Assembly: GCF_000434895.1 (NCBI RefSeq)
Contig: NZ_FR892829.1
Span: 40,716 to 50,964 of the forward strand
DNA length: 10,249 nt
Reading direction: 5' to 3'
Source: Phascolarctobacterium succinatutens CAG:287
GTDB lineage: Bacteria > Bacillota > Negativicutes > Acidaminococcales > Acidaminococcaceae
Below are positions 1 through 7,554 of this stretch, one piece after another. The position numbers and the translations under genes are program-made. Each line of letters begins with the position of its first letter. Position 1 is the first letter of the stretch. The notes beneath the pieces were generated by a model. It worked only from the letters and a program-made list of their open reading frames with translations. It did not search any database and was not told the DNA's origin.

Positions 1-1506
1 TTCCTGCTGAGCCTGCAGCTTTTCTTGCTGCGTCTGCTCCATTTGCAGGCGTACCTGTTGAATTTCATTCTGTAGGGCGGCAAGCTGTTCCTCCAGCTGA
101 ATATATTGGTTGGCGGTCTGCTTTTGCTTTTCCTGTGCCTCCTGCAGACGCATGGCAGCTAGTCCGTATTGTTTTTGTACCTGATTGTTTTCGCTTTGCA
201 GCTGACGCAGCTTTTCGGCCTGCTGCTCGGAATGACTCTGCAGAAATTCAAAGAACTGGTTAAGCTCCAGCACATTGGCTTGCGGAGGGGCATCGGGATT
301 TTGCTGCAGCTGCTGCAAATCCGCTACCAGCGGGTCTACATATCTTTTGCTGAAATAACCGGCAGACAGCAATGAAAGCAGCAGAATAATACCCAGCATT
401 ATCAGCAGACGCATTTTTGCCTGCCCCTGCAGATGATAATAGCTGTCGGCAGGCAGCATGACTGCTACCCTGTGCTCCGAGGCACCGACCGTCAAGGGAG
501 CGGTGAAGCCGATGAAGCGCTCCTGACCGGCAGTAAATAATTCGTGCTCGCCGTCAGAGCTGGTTTTTATAGTAGAATTGACGAAGGAGGCCGGATTGGA
601 AAGCTGTCCCTGGTATTCGTTGTCCGCCTTTTTATCGAGAATAGCGGTAATCAGCGGATAGCCCTTGTAATTGGCCTGCTTGGTGCGCTGTTGGAAGTAA
701 ACGCTGCTGATTTCAAAGCCGCAGATACCGATAATCCTGCCGTTATTACTGTTAATAGGCATCAGGAAAAGACGGGACTGCTCCCAGCTTTCTTTGAGGT
801 GGGCAACGTCTGTCAGGATATATTGTTGGGAAATATTATTTTCCTTGGCATGCAGCAGCTTATCGGCCTGCGGATAGGCGTGGACGTTAAGCTCCAGCTG
901 CCAGGTGCTGTAAAGGCTGATGTTATTATTGCGGGCCACCTGAGGGTTGCCGCGGAACATACATGTTTCATTGAAAAGGGTGTTTTCGGAATAGATATTG
1001 GTAAATTTGAGAAAAAGACCGTTATAGGTTGGTTCCAACAGATTCGTGTTGACGCTGGCATTAATCAGATACAAGGCACCGCTGGCCGGAGCCTGCTGCA
1101 TCTTGGCAGCAAGAGTCTGGTAGGTTGCTTGCTGAATCGCTGTCAAAGCCTCGGGATTGTTGTTCAAGGCATCATAATTATTGTAAATGCCCTGCTCCAG
1201 CATAACGCGGTCGATATCATTCTGCAGCTGCTGCGACAAATCGATATTGTGCGCAGCCAGCGCGTTCATCTGGCGTTTGATATCGTTGGTACGGGTGTTA
1301 AGCTCATATTCAAGAAAGCGGTCGATATCATGGCTTGGTGGCTGTACTATGCCGATAACGTTTAACAGGATTAGCATAGCAGAACCTGCCAGCAGCACCA
1401 GTGACAGCAGGTAAATAATGAAACGGCCGCGCATAGAGCGTTTGTTATGCCATATTTCTTTGCCTATAAGCAGCAGTCTTTTTATTTTGGTGAGCTTATT
1501 GAGCAT
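1..1506 (-). CDS. Membrane-bound sensor protein, Cache-like ectodomain plus coiled coil (3' end outside window)
   Basis: The minus strand is open for 502 codons from an ATG at 1506 to the window edge, so the C-terminal output domain is missing. The start follows an AAGGAGG ribosome site by a few bases. Residues 1-28 are basic and cytoplasmic; about 29-53 form a membrane helix. Residues 54-364 form a large extracytoplasmic domain. Residues 365-384 (RLLIMLGIILLLSLLSAGY) are a second helix. From about 410 onward the protein is a Gln/Glu-rich coiled coil. The end of the ectodomain, with FIGFTAPL and a VAVMLPADSYY-like strand just before helix 2, resembles dCache sensors, but I cannot confirm the fold. 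It lies 29 bp after a solute-binding lipoprotein gene on the same strand, so the two are probably co-transcribed and the lipoprotein may deliver ligand to this sensor. The output could be a LuxR or AraC helix-turn-helix, a GGDEF, a PP2C phosphatase or a kinase domain; none is visible here. Confidence 0.8.
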   Translation of the reverse strand, partial: MLNKLTKIKRLLLIGKEIWHNKRSMRGRFIIYLLSLVLLAGSAMLILLNVIGIVQPPSHDIDRFLEYELNTRTNDIKRQMNALAAHNIDLSQQLQNDIDRVMLEQGIYNNYDALNNNPEALTAIQQATYQTLAAKMQQAPASGALYLINASVNTNLLEPTYNGLFLKFTNIYSENTLFNETCMFRGNPQVARNNNISLYSTWQLELNVHAYPQADKLLHAKENNISQQYILTDVAHLKESWEQSRLFLMPINSNNGRIIGICGFEISSVYFQQRTKQANYKGYPLITAILDKKADNEYQGQLSNPASFVNSTIKTSSDGEHELFTAGQERFIGFTAPLTVGASEHRVAVMLPADSYYHLQGQAKMRLLIMLGIILLLSLLSAGYFSKRYVDPLVADLQQLQQNPDAPPQANVLELNQFFEFLQSHSEQQAEKLRQLQSENNQVQKQYGLAAMRLQEAQEKQKQTANQYIQLEEQLAALQNEIQQVRLQMEQTQQEKLQAQQE

Positions 1507-1535
1507 TAAGAGCCTCCTTGGTAGGATTTTTTGGC

Positions 1536-2915
1536 TTATTGCTTGTAATTCAGCAGCTTCTGATAACTTTCTTCTACTAACTTATCAAGCGTTTGCTGTG
1601 GATTGGCACCGCCGGCAATTTCCTGTAAATATTGCTGATGGGCAGCGCGCAGAATATTTTTGCTGCCGTATTCCAGATTCTGCTGAATTTCGGCAGCATT
1701 GTGCGGCAGATGAAGCCAGGTGCCTTTTTTGTATACCTGCTGCATACAGGTATACAGCTTGCGATATTTGAAGTTATGCACATCTTGCGGATTATTCAGC
1801 AGTTTTGGCAGTGCTTCCTTATTGGTTGGCAGGCAGCCTGCCTGCATAGCAAAATTCAAATTGCTGTTTTCCTGCGCCAGCCATTTTGCAAAAACAACGG
1901 CACCAAGATTTTTGCGTTCGTCTGTGCTTTTGATGGCAAATAATCCTACACCGCGCTGCAGCAGTGTTACCTTACCACCGTTGAAAACAGGGCAGGGATA
2001 ATAGTTGGTAACGATAGTTTCACGCGTGTTGTCGGGATTAGTGACGTAATCGCGCATATAAAGAATGGCGGCGGTAGAGCCGACGTTGCTGATTAAATCG
2101 GCTGTTTTCCAGGCATCGGCCGCATAACCCTTTTCAATACCAAGACCCCCGGCGATAGCAGGCTCGGCTGCGGCACGGAAGATGCGCTTGAAGTTGGAGC
2201 TGGCAAGGTCCGGCTTGCCGTCCTTGATTAACGGGTCGCCCAAGGATGCCATGCTCGTCAGGTAATAGTTATAGAAATCATCCAGCTGGCACATGTTTTT
2301 GCCGCCGGTCCAGGTATAATACTTGCGGCAGAGCGCAAAAAGCTTGTCATAATCGGCGAAATCATCGGTGCTGGCACCTGTTGCCGCAGCAAAGCGGTCA
2401 AAATATGTCTGGTTTACAAAAAGCAGCTCGGTGGATTTTGCTACCGGCAGCATCAGCAGCTCCTTATCCTGATAGCCTTCGGCTAAAAATTCCGGTTGGT
2501 AAACAGCTAAAGCTTCTTTATCAAGGTATTTGTCCCAATGCAGCAGCTTATCGTGCATTGCGGGGATTACACGCGGATAGGCGGTAAAAAGGTCGGGCAG
2601 CGGCACAGCGCCGGGCTCCTGCTTGGCCGAAGCGAACAAAGCCTTGTCAATAACATTGGAGCTGCTTACGGAAGCAACCTTGACAATGACGCCTTGGGCC
2701 TTACCCTCAGAGGCATTGAATTTTTCGATTGTATCATTAAATGGGGAATTGGTCTGGTTGCCGTAAACATGCCAGATGGTGAGCGTTACCGGCTTGGCCG
2801 GGTCGAGTGATGCCTTGCTGCCGCAACCGCTGCTGAAAGCGGTAACAAGACAGATCAGTAACAGCACCAACATACTGTATAAGGAAGCAGAAAATTTTTT
2901 TGATACAACGGACAT
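1536..2915 (-). CDS. Extracellular solute-binding lipoprotein (family 1 / sugar-type)
   Basis: This 459-residue protein starts at the ATG at 2915, preceded by CAGGAGG in good spacing. The frame is open further upstream to 2999, but that part has no ribosome site and would bury the signal peptide. Residues 1-30 are a signal sequence ending in AFSSGCGSK, with Cys31 as the likely lipidated residue; Ser at -3 makes the lipobox non-standard. The mature part opens with VTLTIWHVYGNQ, typical of the first strand of family 1 (SBP_bac_1/8) periplasmic binding proteins, followed by a FNASEG segment and a PDLFTAYP segment where this family closes its first lobe. Length fits the family. The ligand cannot be read from sequence; a sugar or other small organic molecule is the usual case. 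The next gene is a membrane sensor, not a permease, which suggests a role in signalling or use of a transporter encoded elsewhere. Confidence 0.85.
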   Translation of the reverse strand: MSVVSKKFSASLYSMLVLLLICLVTAFSSGCGSKASLDPAKPVTLTIWHVYGNQTNSPFNDTIEKFNASEGKAQGVIVKVASVSSSNVIDKALFASAKQEPGAVPLPDLFTAYPRVIPAMHDKLLHWDKYLDKEALAVYQPEFLAEGYQDKELLMLPVAKSTELLFVNQTYFDRFAAATGASTDDFADYDKLFALCRKYYTWTGGKNMCQLDDFYNYYLTSMASLGDPLIKDGKPDLASSNFKRIFRAAAEPAIAGGLGIEKGYAADAWKTADLISNVGSTAAILYMRDYVTNPDNTRETIVTNYYPCPVFNGGKVTLLQRGVGLFAIKSTDERKNLGAVVFAKWLAQENSNLNFAMQAGCLPTNKEALPKLLNNPQDVHNFKYRKLYTCMQQVYKKGTWLHLPHNAAEIQQNLEYGSKNILRAAHQQYLQEIAGGANPQQTLDKLVEESYQKLLNYKQ

Positions 2916-3281
2916 GAAAAAACCTCCTGAAAGAGTATTTTTAGAGAAAAAAGGTAAAAAATAAGGAAAATTTACCCTTATCCTACCCGAAATCGCCATT
3001 TGGTGTAGTGACGAAATGCAATTTTTATATTAAACTTAAGGCAAGGAAGCGGAAAACAGCTTACCTGCACAGATAATTTGCAAAGATTGTCTAACAATTA
3101 GTTTATCACAAATCAAAGTATTAGTGAATAGTTTTTTACTACAGATAAGGATAAGATAAATATTTTACAATTTCTTGGCTGATAAGTGTACAGCTGTTTT
3201 ATTCAAAGTCCTGTTAATATTAAGCGGGATTTGATAAAATATAATTGTTAATTTTTTAGTGATACAAAAGGAGGTTGTATT
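2916..3281. other. Divergent AT-rich intergenic region
   Basis: This 366-bp spacer lies between the divergent binding-protein gene and the SPFH gene. It is clearly more AT-rich than its neighbours and holds no credible ORF. It must carry promoters for both directions. On the plus strand there is a perfect TATAAT (see separate entry). I found no convincing -35/-10 pair for the minus-strand gene. A small palindrome, ATTGT-CTA-ACAAT (3086-3098), and TTAATATTAA (3214-3223) are possible protein sites but could be chance in AT-rich DNA. Confidence 0.6.
3240..3245 (+). promoter_or_regulatory. Candidate -10 box for the SPFH gene
   Basis: A perfect TATAAT lies 36 bp upstream of the ATG at 3282. No good -35 box sits 16-18 bp upstream; TATTAA at 3218-3223 is the best match and is weak. 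The site may be used with an activator or be a chance match in AT-rich DNA. Confidence 0.35.
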
Positions 3282-4796
3282 ATGGGTTTAATTAAAGCGG
3301 CAATGGGCGCTGTAGGCGGCGTACTGGGCGACCAATGGAAAGAGTTTTTCTATTGCGAAAGCATGCCTCCCGAGGTTCTGGTAACCAAGGGTATGAAGCG
3401 TACGTCCAGCCAAGGACGCAGCTCTAACACTTCTGCAGAAGACAACATCATCAGTAATGGCAGCGTTGTTGCTGTCAACGAAGGTCAGTGCATGATTATC
3501 GTTGAGCAGGGCAAGGTTGTAGATATGTGCAACGAGCCCGGCGAATATGTATACGATACTTCTACTGAACCGTCTATCTTTACCGGCAATCTGAAGGATA
3601 ATGTAAAGGCGATTTTCGGTCAGATCGGTAAACGTTTCACCTTCGGCGGTGACCCCGGCAAGGATCAGCGCGTATATTACTTCAATATGAAGGAAATTTA
3701 CGGCAACAAGTTTGGCACCGCTCAGCCGATTCCTGTACGCCTGATTGACAACAACTTAGGCATTGATTGGGAAGTTGGTATCCGCTGCTTCGGTGAATAC
3801 AGCTATAAGATTACTAATCCGCTGCTGTTCTACACCAATGTATGCTCCAATATCACTGACGAGTATCGTCGTGACCAGATTGACAGCCAGATGAAGAGCG
3901 AGCTCATGATGAGCCTGGGCGTTGCCCTCGGCACGCTCACTGAAAACGGTATGCGTTACAGCGCACTGCCGCGTCATGGCAAAGAAATCGCTAACGCTTT
4001 GAACGAAGATTTGAGCGACCAATGGCGTGACCGCCGCGGTGTAGAGGTTTATTCCTTCGCACTGGCAAGTGTAACCATGTCTGAGGAAGATGCTCAACGT
4101 CTGAAAGATATCCAGATGCTCAGCAATCCGAACCGTGCAGCAGCAGCTATGGCTGGTGCTACTGCAGACGCTATGCGTATTGCAGCTGGCAATGAAGGCG
4201 GCATGGGTGCAATGGGCGGTTTTGTTGGCATGAATATGGCCGGAATGGCCGGTGGCGCAAATGTGGCTGGCTTGTTTGCCCAAGGACAACAGCAGCAGAT
4301 GTATGCTCAGCAGAATCCTTACGGCCAACAGCCTCCTTACGGACAACCGCCTTATCCGCAACAGCCGCAACCTCCTACTCCGCCGCCGGCCGCCCCTGCC
4401 GCCCCTGCGGCAGCAGCACCGGCAGCAGATGCCTGGACCTGCAGCTGTGGCACTACCAACACCGGTAAGTTCTGTGCTAACTGCGGCGGCAAGAAGCCTG
4501 AGCCGAAACCGGCAGAGGGCAGCTGGACCTGCAGCTGTGGCACTACCAATACTGGTAAGTTCTGCGCTAACTGCGGCAGCAAGAAGCCGGAAGACAAACC
4601 GGCAGAGGATGGCTGGACCTGCAGCTGCGGCGCTGTAAACAAAGGCAAGTTCTGCGCTGAATGCGGCAGCAAGAAGCCTGAGGGAGCACCGCTGTTCAAG
4701 TGCGATAAGTGTGGCTGGGAGCCGCCAGATCCGCACCATCCGCCTAAGTTCTGCCCTGAGTGCGGCGATATTTTCGATGATAACGACAAACAATAA
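3282..4796 (+). CDS. SPFH/band-7-like (YdjI-type) protein with C-terminal zinc-ribbon array
   Basis: This 504-residue protein starts at an ATG 7 bp after AAGGAGG. The N-terminus (MGLIKAAMGAVGGVLGDQWK, then EFFYCESMPPEVLVTKG) and the QCMIIVEQGKVVD and EPGEYVYD segments match the family annotated as SPFH-domain or 'virion core' proteins, which includes Bacillus YdjI. There is no transmembrane helix, so membrane association would be peripheral. Residues 1-280 are the SPFH-like core, 281-335 a Gly/Ala/Met-rich stretch, 336-384 a Gln/Pro/Ala linker. Then come three 30-residue WTCSCG repeats (from W385, W415, W445), each with CxC-x8-CxxC, and a fourth divergent ribbon (C474, C477, C491, C494). B. 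subtilis YdjI works with YdjG and PspA at the membrane in envelope stress. The two other YdjGHI-type proteins follow downstream, supporting the same role here. The zinc-ribbon tail looks like an added module for binding partners. Confidence 0.82.
   Translation: MGLIKAAMGAVGGVLGDQWKEFFYCESMPPEVLVTKGMKRTSSQGRSSNTSAEDNIISNGSVVAVNEGQCMIIVEQGKVVDMCNEPGEYVYDTSTEPSIFTGNLKDNVKAIFGQIGKRFTFGGDPGKDQRVYYFNMKEIYGNKFGTAQPIPVRLIDNNLGIDWEVGIRCFGEYSYKITNPLLFYTNVCSNITDEYRRDQIDSQMKSELMMSLGVALGTLTENGMRYSALPRHGKEIANALNEDLSDQWRDRRGVEVYSFALASVTMSEEDAQRLKDIQMLSNPNRAAAAMAGATADAMRIAAGNEGGMGAMGGFVGMNMAGMAGGANVAGLFAQGQQQQMYAQQNPYGQQPPYGQPPYPQQPQPPTPPPAAPAAPAAAAPAADAWTCSCGTTNTGKFCANCGGKKPEPKPAEGSWTCSCGTTNTGKFCANCGSKKPEDKPAEDGWTCSCGAVNKGKFCAECGSKKPEGAPLFKCDKCGWEPPDPHHPPKFCPECGDIFDDNDKQ
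4434..4690 (+). repeat. Tandem 90-bp repeats encoding zinc ribbons
   Basis: Three in-frame units begin at the Trp codons at 4434, 4524 and 4614, exactly 90 bp apart; the third is slightly truncated. Units 1 and 2 are almost identical at the DNA level around TGGACCTGCAGCTGTGGCAC, and unit 3 has diverged more. The nucleotide identity points to fairly recent duplication, so copy number may vary between strains. Confidence 0.85.
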
Positions 4797-4858
4797 CCTC
4801 ATATATTAACAGCTTGCGTCAGATGCGAATGCAAGCATGATGTATGCTCCTATGCTGC

Positions 4859-4905
4859 CCCTTCCGCCTCACTACGTTCGGCACCTTCCCCAAGGGGAAG
4901 GCAAG
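4859..4905 (+). repeat. REP-like C/G-rich intergenic repeat, long copy
   Basis: This 47-bp element begins CCCTTCCGCCTCACT and ends AGGGGAAGGCAAG. Its 3' half contains the inverted repeat CCTTCCCC-AA-GGGGAAGG, which would form a strong hairpin. A shortened copy lies at 5150-5178. The style is that of short interspersed palindromic repeats common in gut Firmicutes; whether it is dispersed in this genome cannot be seen from one window. Confidence 0.6.
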
Positions 4906-5149
4906 AAGGTTAGCAAAAAATAATGGGTGAATCGAAAGCCTTAGTGAGCAATTAACATATCGTGTAAGGAATAGTAATTTTAGTAAATAAGTGTCCGGAA
5001 CCATAGAAGCGAGGGTACGTAACATACTGTTACTATCTGACAAATTTTACCGAAGCTTCGTCCTGGTTCCACACGAAATTTGCGTTGTGCCCTTTGGGTA
5101 CTGGGAAATTGCTTCTGACTGGAACGGTATTTAATTGCGATGGACAACT

Positions 5150-5178
5150 CCCTTCCGCCTCACTGAGGGGAAGGCAAG
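5150..5178 (+). repeat. REP-like C/G-rich intergenic repeat, short copy
   Basis: It has the same first 15 and last 13 bases as the element at 4859-4905, in the same orientation, but the 19 bases between them are replaced by a single G. The remaining CCTTCC and GGAAGG arms can still pair. Confidence 0.6.
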
Positions 5179-5252
5179 ATGTCGAAATAGGTGGTTGAAG
5201 GGGGAGCGGGAGCAATCAAGATTGCATAACTATATTTTAACGAGGTGATATT

Positions 5253-6356
5253 ATGGCTGAAACCTCTGTAGGCTATAAGTGCCCTAACTGCAGCGCGCCG
5301 CTGACGTTTTTGCCCGGTCATGATAAGGTGACCTGCGAATACTGCGGTACCGAACTGGAAGTTAAGACTATAGAAGAAATGTATGCCGCCAAGGAAGCCG
5401 CTGCTGCCAAAGCGCAGGCTGCCAAGGAGGCTAAGTGGGATACCTCTGCTGCCGGCAGCGAGTGGGAAGCTGAAGAAGCAGAGCAGATGAAGGCCTTTAC
5501 CTGCTCCAGCTGCGGTGCGCAGATTGTGAGCGATGGCAACACCATGGCAACAGAATGCTGCTACTGCGGCAGCCCGACTATGCTGCCGAGCCGCTTTGAA
5601 GGTATGCTGAAGCCGGACTTCATCATTCCCTTCAAGAAAACCAAAGAGCAAGCTGTTGCTGCCCTCAAGGAATTCTACAAGGGAAGAACCCTGCTGCCTA
5701 ACTCCTTTACGGCCAACAATCGTGTGGAGGATATCCAGGCGATGTATGTACCGTTCTGGCTGTTTGACTCCAAGGTTAGCGCCAGCGGCAGCTATCAAGG
5801 TGCCAGCGACAGTGTTTATGAAACCGATGATGAGGTTGTTACGACTACCGTTGTCTATAACTGCGAGCGTGAAGGCACCATGTCCTTTGAGCGCATCCCT
5901 GTAGATGGCAGCGAGAAGATGGACGATACCTTTATGGAGAGCATCGAGCCATTTGACTACAGCGAAATGGTTCCCTTCAGCACTGCTTATCTGACAGGCT
6001 TTTTGGCAGATAAATATGATGTGGATGCCGAGGCTGCTGTAGTCCGTGCTGATGAGCGTGTTGTCAAAAGTGCCGAGGGCTGTCTTGAAAATACCGTTAC
6101 AGGCTATACCCGTGTAACCAGCAATGGTGACTGTGCAGTTATCAAGGATGAAAATGCTGTGCATTATGCAATGGTGCCGGTATGGATTCTGTCTACACGC
6201 TTTGAGGATAAGCCCTATACCTTTATGATGAACGGTCAGACGGGTAAGGTTGTCGGCAGTCTGCCGATTGACTATGGCAAGCTGCGTAATTACACTGCCC
6301 TGACCTTTATTATTGTAACAATTATCAGCTACTTCATTGTGAAGTTCATCTTATAA
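5253..6356 (+). CDS. Double zinc-ribbon protein with C-terminal membrane anchor (YdjG-type)
   Basis: This 367-residue protein starts at an ATG 5 bp after GAGGTG. Zinc ribbon 1 uses C10, C13, C28 and C31 (CPNC...CEYC). An Ala/Lys/Glu-rich helical linker spans about 40-80. Ribbon 2 uses C84, C87, C102 and C105. Residues 118-340 form a conserved-looking domain with IIPFKKTKEQA, MYVPFWLFD and MVPVWILSTRF segments, a pattern I associate with the YdjG-type 'TFIIB-type zinc-ribbon' proteins that encode partners of PspA. The only membrane helix is at 347-366, at the extreme C-terminus, giving a tail-anchored protein with its ribbons in the cytoplasm. The next gene starts 12 bp after its stop codon, so they are co-transcribed. 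In B. subtilis the homologue helps bring PspA-family protein to the membrane; that role here is inferred from the neighbouring SPFH and TPM genes. Confidence 0.8.
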   Translation: MAETSVGYKCPNCSAPLTFLPGHDKVTCEYCGTELEVKTIEEMYAAKEAAAAKAQAAKEAKWDTSAAGSEWEAEEAEQMKAFTCSSCGAQIVSDGNTMATECCYCGSPTMLPSRFEGMLKPDFIIPFKKTKEQAVAALKEFYKGRTLLPNSFTANNRVEDIQAMYVPFWLFDSKVSASGSYQGASDSVYETDDEVVTTTVVYNCEREGTMSFERIPVDGSEKMDDTFMESIEPFDYSEMVPFSTAYLTGFLADKYDVDAEAAVVRADERVVKSAEGCLENTVTGYTRVTSNGDCAVIKDENAVHYAMVPVWILSTRFEDKPYTFMMNGQTGKVVGSLPIDYGKLRNYTALTFIIVTIISYFIVKFIL

Positions 6357-6368
6357 GGAGGTGCCGGA

Positions 6369-7145
6369 ATGAGAAAGTTATTTGCAATCTTAACCATGCT
6401 GGCAGTCCTTATGTTAGCCAGTGTAACAGCCTTTGCTGCGCCCAGCCTGGTGGATAATGCCAAGATTCTTACACCGCAGCAGCGTCAGGCAGTTCTGGCA
6501 GAGCTGCACAAGCAGGAGCAGGCGCATAATGTACGCATTGCTGTTGTAACCATGAAGACAATTGGCGGTGCCGTTCCCGGTGAATATGCCAATAAGCTGC
6601 TCGACGATGTTTATAATGACGGTGCCAAGGGCAATATGGTATTGCTGCAGGTTACCAACACCCGTAAATGGTATATTGCTACCGATAAACAGCTGAAGTA
6701 GGTTATCGTTGGCAATGAAGGCGTTGAGTATATGAGCAAGCCGATGGTTGCAGAGTTCAAGAAAGATAATTATGCCCAAGGCTACATCACCTATGCTCAA
6801 AAAGCAGGCGAGCTCCTTGAGTATTACGAAAAGGAAGGCGAGCCGTGGGATCCTAATGCAGGCTTCAACTGGTTTGCTTTAGTAATTGCTGCCGGTATCG
6901 GCGGTGCTGCAGCCTATGGCTGGCGTGCACTCCTGATTCAGGGTATGAGCAACGTGCGTGAGGCTGTCGAAGCAAATGCCTACTTGGATAAGCAAACCTT
7001 TGCGCTGACGCACAGCAATGATACTTATCTGTACACCAACGTTTCTGCTGTTCCGAAGTCTAAATCTAGCGGCAGCAGTGATGATGGTTCTGTAAGCGAA
7101 AGCTCTGCTGATGATAATCATGGCGGCGGCGGTGGCAGCTACTGA
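6369..7145 (+). pseudogene. TPM-domain protein (YdjH-type) interrupted by an in-frame TAG
   Basis: The ATG at 6369 follows AAGGAGGTG, which overlaps the preceding gene's stop codon. The frame reads 110 residues, meets TAG at 6699-6701, and continues without any shift for 147 more codons to TGA at 7145. Read through, the protein would be 258 residues, close to the length of B. subtilis YdjH. Residues 1-23 are a signal peptide ending AFA; 25-150 form the TPM domain (SLVDNAKILTPQQRQAVLAE, then NVRIAVVTMK); about 168-189 is a membrane helix; the tail is Ser/Asp-rich and ends in GGGGGSY, as in many TPM proteins. The TAG falls inside the TPM domain. A separate downstream start at 6732 (ATG) could make a fragment lacking the domain. 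Likely explanations are a recent nonsense mutation (for example CAG to TAG), a base error, or amber readthrough. The preserved frame and composition argue against old decay. Confidence 0.8.
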
Positions 7146-7170
7146 TATTATAATGAGCTGAAACTTTTTG

Positions 7171-7202
7171 CGGCTGCGATTGTTTATCGCGGCCGTTTTT
7201 TT
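7171..7202 (+). terminator. Intrinsic terminator after the ydj-like block
   Basis: A 10-bp stem (CGGCTGCGAT / ATCGCGGCCG, one G-T pair) with a 5-base loop is followed directly by seven T residues. It lies 25 bp after the TPM gene stop and ends the SPFH-zinc ribbon-TPM transcript. Confidence 0.9.
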
Positions 7203-7216
7203 AAAGGGAGGTTATT

Positions 7217-7513
7217 ATGCGCAGAACGACTATAAATTCAGGCTTTTTTATCTGCTTTATTGCCAACCTGATAGTGAACTGGGAATGGGGGTTTATTGCG
7301 GTGCTGCTCTGGGGCTTTAGCTACTGGTTCAATCTTTCGTGGTACCCTGCGGCGGCTATGGCCGTTTTGTGGCTCCTGATGGGCTTTTCTCTGACCTGGA
7401 TGATTATTTGGGGCTCGTCGGCGCGTGATAATTACCGTCCCAATCAGCAGCTGAAAAATATCAATCCTTATTCGTCTAAGAATGAGGATGTGCTGCCTAA
7501 GAACAAAAAGTGA
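7217..7513 (+). CDS. Small Trp-rich membrane protein of unknown function
   Basis: This 98-residue protein starts at an ATG 5 bp after GGGAGG. It has two hydrophobic stretches, about 10-38 and 44-66, and a polar, basic C-terminal tail of about 30 residues ending in PKNKK. Eight Trp residues lie in the membrane part (W22, W24, W32, W37, W42, W52, W61, W65), an unusually high share. I do not recognise the family. The good ribosome site and membrane-protein composition make it a likely real gene. It sits directly after the terminator at 7171-7202, so it depends on readthrough or its own promoter; a perfect TATAAT at 7149-7154 lies before that hairpin but has no clear -35 box. The reverse-strand ORF across this stretch is a shadow. 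Confidence 0.7.
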   Translation: MRRTTINSGFFICFIANLIVNWEWGFIAVLLWGFSYWFNLSWYPAAAMAVLWLLMGFSLTWMIIWGSSARDNYRPNQQLKNINPYSSKNEDVLPKNKK

Positions 7514-7554
7514 ATCAGCTTTGCCGGCTCGGCCGACGGAGCGATGTGTACGTA

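Larger units (their letters stand above)
4797..5252. other. Repeat-bearing intergenic spacer inside the ydj-like block
   Basis: These 456 bp separate the SPFH gene from the next gene of the same module. No convincing gene is seen: the short minus-strand ORFs have no ribosome site and run through the repeats. A 6-bp stem with a 13-nt loop (GCTTGC 4812-4817 / GCAAGC 4831-4836) lacks a T-run, so there is no clear terminator. Two copies of a C/G-rich element (4859-4905 and 5150-5178) flank a middle part that can fold by GTGT-GGAACCA (4991-5003) with TGGTTCCACAC (5064-5074). No strong promoter for the next gene was found; TATATT at 5231 lacks a -35 partner. Confidence 0.65.

Noticed and set aside
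544..1365. A 273-codon plus-strand ORF
   Set aside because: It is antisense to the sensor gene, whose minus-strand frame has a ribosome site, two membrane helices and a coiled coil.
4434..4690. CRISPR-like regular repeats
   Set aside because: The 90-bp period is coding, in frame and encodes zinc ribbons; there are no spacers.
3756..4802. A 348-codon minus-strand ORF opposite the SPFH gene
   Set aside because: It is Arg/Ala/Leu-rich antisense translation of the repeats and core of a clear plus-strand gene, with no ribosome site.
4812..4836. Possible terminator after the SPFH gene
   Set aside because: The 6-bp stem has a 13-base loop and no following T-run.
4819..5215. Two short minus-strand ORFs (4819-5043 and 5033-5215) in the intergenic spacer
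   Set aside because: They run through the C/G-rich repeats, overlap each other and lack ribosome sites; they look like translated repeat sequence.
5160..6164. A 334-codon minus-strand ORF opposite the zinc-ribbon gene
   Set aside because: The plus strand encodes intact paired CxxC ribbons and a membrane anchor with a good ribosome site; the reverse frame has no recognisable features.
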